Of a stretch of 64,000 nucleotides of DNA, positions 1 through 11,479 are shown piece after piece. Where the stretch lies: positions 186,001 through 250,000 of the forward strand of contig JAHRHY010000007.1 in assembly GCA_019671135.1 (NCBI GenBank), in the 5' to 3' direction. Below the pieces are notes generated by a model. The model did no database searches, had not been told where the DNA came from, and saw only the letters and a program-made list of their open reading frames with translations. Each line of letters begins with the position of its first letter. Positions within the stretch are counted from its first letter, which is position 1. A program made the position numbers and the translations under genes. The DNA comes from Linnemannia hyalina (taxonomy: Eukaryota; Mortierellomycota; Mortierellomycetes; Mortierellales; Mortierellaceae).

Positions 1-325
1 TTTGATTGTGTTGGTGTCAATGAGGAAAAGTATGCGCTTGTTGCTGTTTGTCTTTCCTGTAGATGTCTTTCCTGCAGTGAACGAGGATGTGTAAGCATCT
101 ATATCTCACCCCATCCCCTTCCCACCGTCTCCTCCTGTCTCCCTCCTCCTAATCGTCTCAAGAGTGACCGCCGATGGTGTTATTTATCCTGCTGCGCTGT
201 GGATATCTGTTTGTGTGGATGGTCTGGCCTTCTGCTTCGAGGTAATAAAGTCGTATCCTGAGTACGCTAGCGATAGCACTTCCAATTTCCTGCTCTGCGT
301 GCTTCCTTTCTTCCTATGTCTTTAC

Positions 326-710
326 CTTGACGAAGACAAAACTGGGGACGGCGGCAATCTCATATTCTTCAGAAATATCAGGGAACTTTTCCGCCTCGAT
401 CTATTCCCACACAGATTGTCACAATCAGCAAAACAAATGATTAGTCAACAATCCAAATGATCGGCAAAACAGGACGCCCATTCTTGCTTTTCACTCCATT
501 TGCAAACGAATAGGAAAAAAGGGGTACCTTGATGAACTTGATGTTGGAGTTCTTGGAGGCGAGTTCCTCAAAGACGTCGTTCATTTGGACACAGGGAGGG
601 GCCCAGGCAGCCCAGAAGTTCATGGCATAGACGGTTGAGGTTGTGGGCTGGTAAACGGCGGAGAAGTCGTCGTCTGTACCGATGACGGTGTAGTTTGAGA
701 TGGCAGCCAT
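326..710 (-). CDS. Monothiol glutaredoxin Grx3/4 (PICOT) type, N-terminal thioredoxin-like domain, partial
   Basis: The first two exons are readable on the minus strand: exon 1 is 710..528 and exon 2 is 400..326, joined in phase 0 across GTACCC...AG. Exon 1 reads MAAISNYTVIG then NFWAAWAPPCVQMNDVFEEL. Exon 2 reads IEAEKFPDISEEYEIAAVPS, the usual continuation of the Trx fold including the cis-proline AVPS segment. The active-site position is APPC rather than CGPC, as expected for the Trx-like domain of Grx3/4, which carries WAxPC. In known family members a monothiol CGFS glutaredoxin domain follows and binds a glutathione-ligated Fe-S cluster used in cytosolic iron sensing. That part would lie left of position 1 and is not seen. 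Exon 2 ends at a GTAAAG donor (325..321). I could not place exon 3 in 1..320. The family call is firm; full domain content is inferred. Confidence 0.82.
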
Positions 711-1400
711 ATTGTATGTAGTGTTGTTGTGAGCTGGGTGGGTTGTCGTTAATTAGAGGTGTGTGATAGAGTGTCGACTGATTGAAAGCGGAACGAGAAG
801 TGAGGAGAGAGGAAGGGGGAATGAAGAAGAAGGAAGAAGAGAAGCGTGGCCCTTGAAACAGTGCAGCAAGAAAAGGGCAAAAAGACGACAAGTTAGTCAG
901 CTCGCACCTCATTGGACAGAAGCCTATCACTCTGACCACTTGGACAGAGGGTATCTGATCGGAAGATATCGCAACACAGGGGGAACAAGGGGAACTTGCT
1001 CTGAAAGATTGAAGGACTGGCTTCGTCATGGATCATGGTTCACAAATGACCCAGGATATGAACAATCGAACCCACTCCTCATACACAAACTCATTCTTCT
1101 CCGCCTGGATACATACACATTCAAATAAGCATAGAAGAGGACGCATAGGATATTTTTTTTCTGCTTCTGCAAGAGTACAGAAGGATTTGTTTTTATTTTA
1201 CAAGAACCAGGGGCTGTGGGCTGGCAAAAAAAAAGCAACTTGGAAAGATAAAGACTGATCTTTGAAAGCTTGGGCGGTCCCGGGGGGTTTGGTTGGTTGG
1301 TTGGTTGGGTTGGATTAAAACAATAAAAGGGAGAAGAAAAGAGAATTGGTTCTATACATAAGGAAGGAGGACAAGGATGCGGCAGAGTAGAGCTGCATAT
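711..1400. other. Intergenic: Grx promoter side and H4 3' side
   Basis: This stretch has no supportable gene. It holds the 5' flank of the minus-strand glutaredoxin and the 3' flank of minus-strand H4. A purine-rich block lies at about 790-870. A short GGTT tandem repeat lies at about 1288-1310. Confidence 0.6.
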
Positions 1401-2880
<1,480 letters not shown>

Positions 2881-3396
2881 AGTGTTGTGCCCCTTCTCGT
2901 TTAGCACTCCTTTTCCTCATTGTCTTATAATCTGTTTTCTCTCCCCCTCTCTTTTGTAACATTAATCTGATTAAACAAAGCCAGCCTGGTCGGCAGCTTC
3001 AAAAATAGAAGGTCTTACCTCTTTTTGTATTTTTTTTTGTCGCGGTATCCCATGAATGTAGTCGAACTGAACCGAAAGGAACACAAAATAAAGAAGCATG
3101 TTCAAGCGAACGTGTTGTCAATGGTCTCTGAAAAGATGGCTGGGTCTATTGTCATCCCTGACTAAAGGATGAGGGTATCATTGTTCAGGTACGATCAAAA
3201 TGGAGAAATTTCGAATGGTCAAAGTCACCTCGTCACATGCCTCTCACACGAATTCACCTTTTTATTTCACAGCCCTCCCCTTGCAACAAAGCGAATCCAC
3301 CACTTCTTCGCATTTCTTTTCATTCACTTCACCTTCCTGTCTCCACCCTCCCACCCACCCCCCCTCTTCCCCCACTTATTCTCATCCATTACAAAC
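2881..3396. other. Intergenic, H3 3' flank and GMF 5' leader
   Basis: No gene is supportable here. From about 3255 the strand becomes pyrimidine-rich and runs straight into the GMF start codon, consistent with a pyrimidine-rich 5' leader like those of several other genes in the window. Confidence 0.5.
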
Positions 3397-4082
3397 ATGT
3401 CACAGACCTGCGACGTCGATCCCGCCCTCCTTGAAAAGCTCGAAGCCTTCCGCTTCGCCAAGCGCTCCAAAGGAAACGCCACCATCATCTGTAACCTTTC
3501 ATGCCACTTCTCAAGGAAGAATAAAGCAACAGAAACGGCAGACGAACAAAACGATTCCCCTTGGCATTGTTGACTGACGTTGACATCCTCTTTTTGTCGG
3601 TGCTGTAGGCAAGATTAACAAGGAAGGGTTGCTGATTGTCGAGGAGCATGATCAGGACAACCTGTCGATAGATGCATTGGCCCACCTCTTGCCCGACAAC
3701 ACTCCTCGTTATATCGTTCTCAGCTACGAGGTATTTATTAACCTCAGTTCACCTCACTCCCTGTCAAATCACCCTCAGAACCCGCCACTTGACCCCCACC
3801 CAGCAAAGCAATCATGTTATGTCTTAATGTTCCACCCATTAACATCAGCCGCCCTCTCCTTCCCCTCTCTACAAATAATAGTTGAAGCACGATGACGGAA
3901 GACAATCCTTCCCCCTCGTATTCCTCTACTACTCCCCCAATGGTGTCAAGCCCGAATTTAACGTGCTCTATGCCTCTGCAAAGACCTACTTCCAGAACAA
4001 GGTCGGACTCGGCAAAGTCTTTGATCTCCAGGACTCCGATGACCTCACTGATGCCTGGTTGCGCGCCAAGCTTCTCAAGTAA
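3397..4082 (+). CDS. GMF1: Glia maturation factor-like ADF-H protein (debranches Arp2/3 actin networks)
   Basis: Three exons, 3397..3490, 3609..3730 and 3882..4082, join in phases 1 and 0 to give 138 aa. The protein starts MSQTCDVDPALLEKLEAFRF and ends DSDDLTDAWLRAKLLK. This is a single ADF-H domain of normal GMF length (about 140 aa). The order KSNAAII-like KRSKGNATIIC, then LPDNTPRYIVLSYE, then GRQSFPLVFLYYSP and LTDAWLRAKL matches GMF rather than cofilin: it has the short N-terminus and lacks the cofilin Ser3 start. GMF (fission yeast Gmf1, budding yeast Aim7) binds Arp2/3, dissociates branches and inhibits nucleation in actin patches. The second intron, 3731..3881, ends in AATAG. The family assignment is strong; the role comes from the family. 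Confidence 0.9.
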
Positions 4083-4452
4083 ATCCTCACTTTTTTCACC
4101 CCGGCAAGAGTACACAATGGAGTAGTATCAATAAAGGATTACAAAACCAGTCACCTGAAGACCCATGACCGCCCATGCCTGCTGTGCGGCGAGGCTGAAT
4201 CAGTTGCTTGCTACCTTGCGTGGTCTTTGTGCGGTCGCCCATGAGTCGTCTCTTTGAAATGGTATACGCGTTGCGATGAAAAATGTTTCTCTGATGTTTA
4301 TTGTTTGGTCAAAATGCGAGCGTTCTCTCTTGCAACGGACACTTTGAAAAAGAGAACGACCAGCGCCGTCCCTTTCTCCATATATGTCCAAGTTGATCTG
4401 TCCCGTCTATAGTCCAGACAAGGTCGTTCGTCGTCGTTGCAGCATCCTGTAC

Positions 4453-5893
4453 TTAGGAGTCGTTGACCAAAGCCAAGATCATGCTAGAGAGCAGATAAGA
4501 AAGAAAACAAGGAGACAAAAATGTGAGCACAGCGTAACTTGAAGATCAAGCGAACAGTACTTCTCGATTCGGATCGTGAAGTTTCCTCCTGTGTCCCCGT
4601 TGTTCAAAGAAACAAAAAGAAACTCACCGGTAGAGGTAGTAGAAGAAGCTGAGGAGGTAGAATCCAAGCTTGATGAAGCACTCCTTCTTGTGTTGACCCA
4701 AGGTACGGAAGATCTCTGTGGCGTCAAACATGTGCTTTCCGTTCATGACCCTAGTTGACGCACAAGGAACCAAGATAACGAATTGTCAGTTTCTGTGAAG
4801 GTTTGAAAATAACGGAGCCTTGACCTCTAGTCCTTTCTCCCTTGTCATCGATCGTTTCCAGTTTGCAAAGTTCACATGCGATCCGTATGGGAAAAGAACG
4901 TACTTGTTGGCATTGTAGGCGACAAGGGGCAAGTTCCAGGCGGTGGCAATCCACTGTCCACTGATCAGGAAGACGAACGACAAGAATGCATGCACAAACA
5001 TCTCTGGCAACACAAACTATTTTAACAGAGAAACGAAAAGAACGGTATCGGTTTTGTGGTTCATTGGGTCAGCGGGGTTCTTGCGGGGAGGGAGGATCCA
5101 TTGTGGTCTTGTGGTTCGCTTCAATTCGACTCATGTCCACGCAAAACAAAGCTGCCACAAGAAAAAAAGAAGCAAATGTTCATACCTGGTTTAACTTGTT
5201 ACAGAGCTCAATAGGGTTGATATAATCGACCTAAGTGAAATGCGTTATTCATCACGTCAGACAATGGGTAAAACGTTGGTCATTAGCATGGCATCCCGGT
5301 ATCGAAGTGGCAAATATGGACTGGGTGACCGCCTGTCTTTTTCATCATGTCCCCTTGTATGATTGTCATTGTCGTTCCTTGGAGGGGCTGAAGGGGTCCT
5401 GATGTTGAGCTCCTTTTGACCCTCTCGCTGAGCGCGTCATTAAATCGTCGATCGAATTCGCATTATCCGATCCGCTGTTGAATGGGTGACAGCAAAGCGA
5501 ACATCCAACAAGGCGATCAAATAGGGCAGCTCAAAGACAAGAATGAGGGTGTCGGCAACGCCTGTTTTGTCTCGGAGCCAACTTCCAAAAGTGAGCGTGG
5601 CACGCGCATGAATATAGATGAGACTTGTATGTACCTCGAGATCACTAATCAAGATGACCTATTCAAGCAAGAGGAAAGAACGAGTCAGTTGGTGGATGAC
5701 GACGAAAGCATAGGTGGTGCATCCAGAGAGAGAAAGAGAGAGAGGGGTTTGCAAGGCGAGAAGGATGAGCACCGCGAGTGTGAGCGTGTTTGTTGATGAA
5801 GAGTTGTGTGTGACATACAAAAAAGACCTTGACGAAGAGTAAGGCGGCGCCGATGATGACGCCGAACAAGAAGACCATAGCTTCGGCAGACAT
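4453..5893 (-). CDS. ERV14: Cornichon/Erv14 family COPII cargo receptor
   Basis: Six exons on the minus strand, 5893..5819, 5658..5635, 5230..5186, 5016..4904, 4750..4628 and 4483..4453, join to 136 aa with consistent phases (0,0,0,2,2). It reads [20 protein letters not shown] (TM1), [43 protein letters not shown] (TM2), [47 protein letters not shown] (TM3), then MILALVNDS. The DYINPIELC and DATEIFRTL motifs are diagnostic of cornichon. Family proteins (about 138 aa) escort transmembrane cargo from the ER into COPII vesicles. Exon 2 is only 24 nt (8 codons) and is required to restore the conserved D-L-E-x-D-Y-I-N segment. A start other than 5893 is unlikely because the first membrane segment begins immediately. 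Confidence 0.93.
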
Positions 5894-6418
5894 GATGTGT
5901 GATGTGTATTAGGAATAGAAGTAAGGAAGGAGGAAGGAAGGGTGTGAGTGGTGTGAATGAGAAAGGAGAGATGAAGATGGAAGGAAGAAGGATTGATAAG
6001 AAGAGAAGGGAGAGAGAACGTCAAGGTTTAGAAAAAAGAAGAGCGAGTGGACCAACCACAAGGAAGGAAAAACAGCGCCTCAACACACGCACTGTGGATG
6101 CAAGCACACAAGCACATAAGCACTCAAGCACATAAGCACACAAGCACAAAACTCAGCCAGCAAGAAAGGGAAGTCCAATGTCCAGGCACACACACACACG
6201 GCATAGATTGAGAACATCATCATCATTTCAGAAGACGTGGATCACCCTCGATCCGACTCACTCGTGAAAAAAAAACGATCAAGTCGGAGGAGAGGCGGTT
6301 GGTGAGCGTGGCTTAGCACAAATCATTTTCATCACGTGCAAAATTACTCGACAGAGTAAGTATAGTTGAAGCCCAGGGCCGCAGAAAAGTGAAAAATCCT
6401 CTCTCTCATTTAGTCAAG
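5894..6418. other. Divergent spacer between ERV14 and RPL28
   Basis: A bidirectional upstream region with no gene. It holds a GA-rich stretch (5925-6030), a run of imperfect CACAAGCA/CACATAAGCA repeats (6098-6145), and a CACGTG hexamer at 6333-6338, about 80 bp upstream of the ribosomal-protein ATG. The CACGTG could be a bHLH/Cbf1-type site, which is inference only. Confidence 0.5.
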
Positions 6419-7770
6419 ATGGTGTGTAGCCATCACTACTGGACTTGTAGAAATCATCCATCTGATGATCATGTCAAACCAATGCATCCATTCATCCATC
6501 GACGGCTATCCTAACCGGCAACCATCGATACTATTGTACAATCAATTAGCCTACCCGTCTTCATCACAACCGCAAGAAGCGCGGCCACGTCAGTGCCGGT
6601 CATGGTCGTGTTGGTGAGTCTCCCCCTTCTACGCCTCAAGTCTAAGCTCCTGGAGCCATATCAGGAATCGACCAGCCCTTTACTTCTAACTGGATAACGG
6701 GAATACGACTACTCCTTTGAAGCAGGAGTGAAAACAGAGTACTACTGTACCCGGAGGACTTGGTGCTGTTGTGAAGCATCAGATGGAGGTCAACTTGGTG
6801 GAGGACTGGAGAACAGAGTCTGCTGGTAGCAGTAGTACCTCTTTGACGGCTACAACCGGCACACAGCAACAAACGACAGCCAACAAAGCAGACACGATTG
6901 GCAGGATGACGGTCAACATCAGGATCAGTACAGAACAGCGATCAGTAAAGAATCCATCACGTTTCTGGATTGCCTCGGCGAACTGCGATTCAACATCTCC
7001 ACTACCTTACATCCTCGCTACAACGACCTTGCGATCACTCGACCTTACGACACCTTACTTTTTCAACACCAGTCGTCTGTGAACAAGAAATCGATACTGT
7101 CTACTCTGCTCTGCGGTGCAGTAGCGTTGACTTTTATTCGCCACTGGAGTAGAAGATGAAAGGTGCAGCAGCGCACTGTTTTGCAACAGAGGACATGGAT
7201 GAGGCTCGTCTACTTTTTGCAACGAGACAGCTAGCATCAGGCGATCAACTTCCTCAAAGCGAGCAAGAAAGGGCGACATCAAAACAAGGACAAGATGGAG
7301 ACTATCGTTCAGGACTCTTCACACTCAAAAACAACTACACAACCAACAGAACAGCCAATTGACCAGTATATTTCTTTTCTCCCCTACTTCCAGGTAAGCA
7401 CCGCAAGCATCCCGGAGGACGTGGTCTTGCTGGTGGTCAGCACCATCACCGTATCAACATGGACAAGTACCATCCCGGTTACTTCGGTAAGGTCGGTATG
7501 CGTCGCTTCCACTTGACCCGCAACGGCCAGCACTGCCCCATCGTCAACTTGGATACCCTCTGGTCCCTCGTTTCGGAGCAGACCCGCAAGAACGCCGCCA
7601 AGAAGACCGAGGTCGTCCCCGTCATCGACACCCTCCGTGCCGGTTACGGCAAGGTCCTCGCCAAGGGTCGTCTCCCCGCCCAGCCCGTCATCGTCAAGGC
7701 CCGCTACGTCTCCCGTGCTGCCGAGCAGAAGATCAAGGCTGTTGGTGGTGCCGTCCAGTTGGTTGCTTAA
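6419..7770 (+). CDS. RPL28: 60S ribosomal protein uL15 (L27a/RPL28)
   Basis: Exons are 6419..6421 (the ATG only), 6550..6613 and 7394..7770. Together they encode 147 aa starting [20 protein letters not shown], then [20 protein letters not shown] and [18 protein letters not shown]. The protein matches eukaryotic uL15 end to end (yeast Rpl28 is 149 aa), with the Arg/Lys/His/Gly-rich N-terminal extension that threads into the 25S rRNA core. The family member forms part of the large subunit near the exit tunnel. The first exon carries just the start codon before a GTGTGT donor, a common arrangement in fungal ribosomal-protein genes. The second intron, 6614..7393, is 780 nt, far longer than most others here. 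Coding codons are strongly biased, consistent with high expression. Confidence 0.96.
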
Positions 7771-8343
7771 ATTGACTGTTGGAGTATCACTTCAATTGTT
7801 ATGAAAGCCAGCCATTGGTTGTAATAAAAAAACTCATTCAAAAAACATGTCTTGGCACGCGTGAACTGGGTCACTTCAAGTAATAAGGTGGACTTTATGT
7901 GCGTTATTCCGTTGCCACCAATCCAAGGCCTGCGATCAGTTGGACGACTAAAGAGACCACAATTTGATTGAGTCTCTACTTCACCCTCTTCGTTTTGATC
8001 TTGCTCCTTCACTTCTTGTACTTATTTGCTTATGCTCCTGTTGCTCAGCCCACTTTGCCACATTCCATCGGCCTTGTCACCTGCACAAGAACACAGACCA
8101 AGATTAACCAAAGGACCAAAAAAGAAAACATAAAGCGTACATTAAAGTCAATAGAACAAGGTAAGGAGTTGTTTTTGGCAAAGTTTTTAATGTTTCTACA
8201 AAAAGAAAGCAAGCTATGATGTACAATTTGGGTGTTTGGAGTGGGTAGCCCGAACGCAAAAAAAACAAATGTTCAAGAGCGCAAGGAAAAAGGAGTTATT
8301 ATAAAACAATAGAAGGAAAAGAAAAAGTCAAAAAGGACACTTT
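7771..8343. other. Convergent intergenic region RPL28 / H2B
   Basis: Holds the 3' flanks of two converging genes. An AATAAA-like signal (TGTAATAAAAAA at about 7820) follows RPL28. Nothing else is recognisable. Confidence 0.5.
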
Positions 8344-8754
8344 TTACTTGGAGGAAGTGTACTTGGTGACGGCCTTGGTACCCTCAGAGACGGCGTGCTT
8401 GGCCAACTCACCGGGGAGGATGAGGCGGACGGCGGTCTGGATCTCGCGGGAGGAGATGGTGGAGCGCTTGTTGTAGGCAGCGAGCTTGGAGGCCTCACCG
8501 GCAATGCGCTCGAAGATGTCGTTGACGAAGGAGTTCAAGATGGACATGGCCTTGTTGGAGATTCCGGTGTCGGGGTGGACCTGCTTGAGGACCTTGTAGA
8601 TGTAGGAAGAGTAAGTCTCGGAGCGGGACTTCTTGCGGCCCTTGCCACCCTCAGACTTGGGCTTGCGCTCCTTCTTCTCAGAGGCAGCAGCGGTCTTGGC
8701 GGGGGCCTTGCCTCCGGTGGAGGGCTTCTTCTCGGCGGTCTTGGGGGGAGCCAT
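8344..8754 (-). CDS. Histone H2B
   Basis: A single exon of 136 aa. The lysine/alanine-rich tail ([20 protein letters not shown]) leads into the histone fold, [20 protein letters not shown], then [20 protein letters not shown], and ends [16 protein letters not shown]. The C-terminal AVTKYTSS carries the conserved lysine ubiquitinated by Rad6-Bre1 in fungi. H2B pairs with H2A, whose gene starts divergently at 9570. The TATA element TTATATAA at 8874-8881 lies 120 bp upstream of the ATG. There is no intron and codon bias is strong, as in the other three histone genes. Confidence 0.98.
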   Translation of the reverse strand: MAPPKTAEKKPSTGGKAPAKTAAASEKKERKPKSEGGKGRKKSRSETYSSYIYKVLKQVHPDTGISNKAMSILNSFVNDIFERIAGEASKLAAYNKRSTISSREIQTAVRLILPGELAKHAVSEGTKAVTKYTSSK

Positions 8755-9569
8755 TTGCGATGATGATGTGGTTGTTGATTGGTGAGGGTTGGTTATGTAC
8801 GGAGAAGGGGAAAAAAAGGGAAAAAAGAGAAAAAGGGAAAAAAAAGTGGAACGAGGGGCGTGTGACGGGACCCTTATATAAGGATCAGGTTGTGTCTTGT
8901 TGGAGCGACATGTTAGAGTTCATGTCTCAGGCCCATGGGATTGAAAGTGAAAGTGAAAGGTGAGGGGAAGCGAAAACAAAGGGGCGGTGTGATGAGAGCA
9001 AAAAGTGAATTGGAGAAGAGGAGTTGAAAATGAAAAGTGAAAATGATTTTCGCTTATCTTTTTGTCTGGACCTGCCTTGTTTTCCACTTTTTGAGTGAAA
9101 ACAAAAAAAAACACAAATGAACGCGTCCAATGTTCAAATGTGACTGTCTTTGACTAACATTGCCATTGGCCACTTCCTCAAGTGCACGACCAAGTTACCT
9201 TAACTTGCCCACTCCAACGCGCGTTCTTCCTTTTCTGTTTTCATTTTCACTTTCGTTTCCCCCCCCTCTTCCATCCAAAACAGAAACGCGGCCTTTGTTT
9301 TTGTCTTTTCGCGAAAAGAGAAACGCCACACCTCTCACTTTCATTTTCACTTTTGTTTTTCGTTTTCATTCCACCGACTTTCATCTTCAAAGTCACTTTC
9401 ATTTCCCTTCAGTCATCGTTCATCGTTCGTGTGATTCCAAAAAACATATATAACATCCTCACTCCCAGCCACAAGTCCCACTTTTTTTTTTAATTCCCTT
9501 TCGTTTGAATCAACACCCAACCCAACTCTCTCCCTCTTCTCCCCCCCTCAACAACAAAAACTTATAACA
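8755..9569. promoter_or_regulatory. Divergent H2B-H2A promoter region
   Basis: An 815-bp spacer between head-to-head histone genes, with a TATA box on each side: TTATATAA at 8874-8881 for H2B and TATATAA at 9447-9453 for H2A (123 bp before the ATG). It contains an exact 14-bp palindrome CTTTTCGCGAAAAG at 9305-9318, an ACGCGT (MCB) at 9121-9126 directly followed by CCAAT, and many GTGAAA/TTTCAC repeats (8939-8957, 9026-9045, 9239-9256, 9338-9371, 9380-9402). Cell-cycle boxes of the SBF/MBF/E2F kind are expected for histone genes; binding here is inferred. Confidence 0.7.
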
Positions 9570-9971
9570 ATGTCTGGCGGCAAATCTGGTGGCAAGTCTG
9601 CTTCGGCTCCCAAGAACTCGACCTCGCGCTCTTCCAAGGCCGGTCTTCAGTTCCCCGTCGGTCGTATCCACCGTCACCTCCGCAAGGGTAACTATGCCCA
9701 GCGTGTCGGTGCTGGTGCCCCCGTCTACCTCGCTGCCGTCCTCGAGTACTTGGCCGCTGAGATCCTCGAGTTGGCCGGAAACGCCGCTCGCGACAACAAG
9801 AAGTCCCGTATCATTCCCCGCCACTTGCAGCTCGCCATCCGCAACGACGAGGAGTTGAACAAGTTGCTCGGACACGTCACCATCGCCCAGGGTGGTGTCC
9901 TCCCCAACATCCACGACTCCCTCTTGCCCAAGAAGACCAAGAAGGGTGGCCCCGCCTCCCAGGAGTTGTAA
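9570..9971 (+). CDS. Histone H2A (with SQEL DNA-damage motif)
   Basis: A single exon of 133 aa starting [20 protein letters not shown]. The core runs from [20 protein letters not shown] through [20 protein letters not shown] to [11 protein letters not shown]. The C-terminus reads GGPASQEL: the SQE[L] motif is the site phosphorylated by ATM/ATR-type kinases after DNA breaks, so this one gene serves both canonical H2A and H2A.X roles, as in most fungi. The acidic-patch segment NDEELNKLL is intact. It is divergent from H2B with a shared promoter. No intron. Confidence 0.98.
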   Translation: MSGGKSGGKSASAPKNSTSRSSKAGLQFPVGRIHRHLRKGNYAQRVGAGAPVYLAAVLEYLAAEILELAGNAARDNKKSRIIPRHLQLAIRNDEELNKLLGHVTIAQGGVLPNIHDSLLPKKTKKGGPASQEL

Positions 9972-11479
9972 AAAAAGAAATAGGAACCCTTTTTTCGAGC
10001 ATTCAAGGATCGACTTTTTCCCTTTTCTTGCATACACATACAAAAAACAAACCTTTTTCTCTTTTTCTTTCCAACCTTTACTACTCTCTGAACTTGTATT
10101 TCATACCTTTTCCTCCCCCTCTTTGTCCCCTTTCAACCATCGGACCTTGCCGTACCCCCTATTACTCTATCGGCTAAACATGTACAATTAAACTTGCTTT
10201 CAAAACCCAACTCTTGTCTCCTGGTTGTCGTTGCCAAATGGTCTGCGGATATTGCATTTGTTAATTTATGTATGTCTTTTGAACGGCGATCATTGGATGA
10301 AGACGAGCCCGAGGCTCCATTCCGGTACCCTGTTGATCTGTGGAGAAATGAACGAGGACACTGTGTCCCAATTTCTGTGTTATCGAGTGTGAGTAAATGT
10401 GTGAGGTTTGTAGTGCCCCTGCCGAGAGACGAGAGATGCATACGTCAAGGTAGATGATTTTGGTCGTATTTACTTCAGATCAATTGAGTATGAGTGTGAG
10501 ACTGAGGAAGGGTGTGAACAGAGCAGAATGATTTCTTTCCCTCTTCTCCGTCGTCCCTTTTTTTTGACTTCTCTTCTTCTTCCTCCATCTCTTCTCTTTT
10601 CCCTCCCATGGTCTTTCTTCCCCTTCCTCCTCCTTCCTGAGCTCATCCATCTTCCATTCTTCTCGCCCTCTTCCCTTCTTTACCTACTTTCTCCTTCTCT
10701 TCCTCTCTCTTTCTCTCTTCTCTCTCCTCTCGAGCCAACACTCGCCCTCGCCTCTCGTCCACGCACAACAAGAGTCTCTTCTCCCGTCAGCACCAGCCTC
10801 CACCTCGATTGCTCTCTGACCCTTTTTTTTTCTTCTGCCGCCACCGTTTTTTTTTAATTCCTGTCGTTCAACCAGTAAACACAACAAACAAGCACCGCAT
10901 CACCCTTGACGCGTCACTTTTCCATTCACTTCAACTCCTCCTCTACTTCCAGAAGGGTAAGACAACAACGCCTTACTGTCGACAACAAGTACGTTCCTGG
11001 GAATCAGTCTCTCTCTATTTTTCATAGCTAACACATACCTGGAACACTACTGCTCCCAACAAAATAGTGTGCATTCGGACCCAGGGGAGCTATTTCTCAC
11101 ATCTCACACCACTCGAAACACACCTCAGAGTTGATCAGCACTCCCTCTCCGGCCCTCGGTGTATGTCTTATTACAACTCGCTATTCACCTGTTTTGTTCT
11201 TGTACTCTAAGCAACGTACTTATTCTATGTCAACAAACAAGGAACAACAACAAACACTCAATTGACACACTTTCTTTCTTCCTCTTATCGCCTGCTTGCA
11301 ACAACATGCTATGCGGCTCCATCCATTGTTTCCTTTGTTCGTGGCACCATCAATAGCTCACAATTTTATATTTTTGAAATCGCTCCCAATTTCGACGACT
11401 CGACACGCCGATCTGGATCAAGCCACCGCCGTGTCACGCCCAGCAGCAGATCTTTTTACCAGGGGGTGTACTCTCAAAA
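9972..11479. other. Intergenic: H2A 3' flank and long pyrimidine-rich leader of the Rxt3 gene
   Basis: No gene is supportable in 1.5 kb. From about 10520 to 10860 the + strand is almost entirely C/T with runs of TTCTCC and TTTT, and the region up to 11479 contains many in-frame stops. It may include the promoter and a 5' UTR, possibly with an intron, of the gene starting at 11480, but no splice sites can be fixed. Confidence 0.45.

Noticed and set aside
1..325. Third exon of the glutaredoxin or another gene at the left edge
   Set aside because: No frame continues the Trx domain after the donor at 325. The open frame at 1-110 (minus) has no recognisable homology.
6422..6549. Box C-like CTGATGA in the first RPL28 intron
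   Set aside because: No D box (CTGA) or terminal stem at the right spacing, so a C/D snoRNA is not supported.
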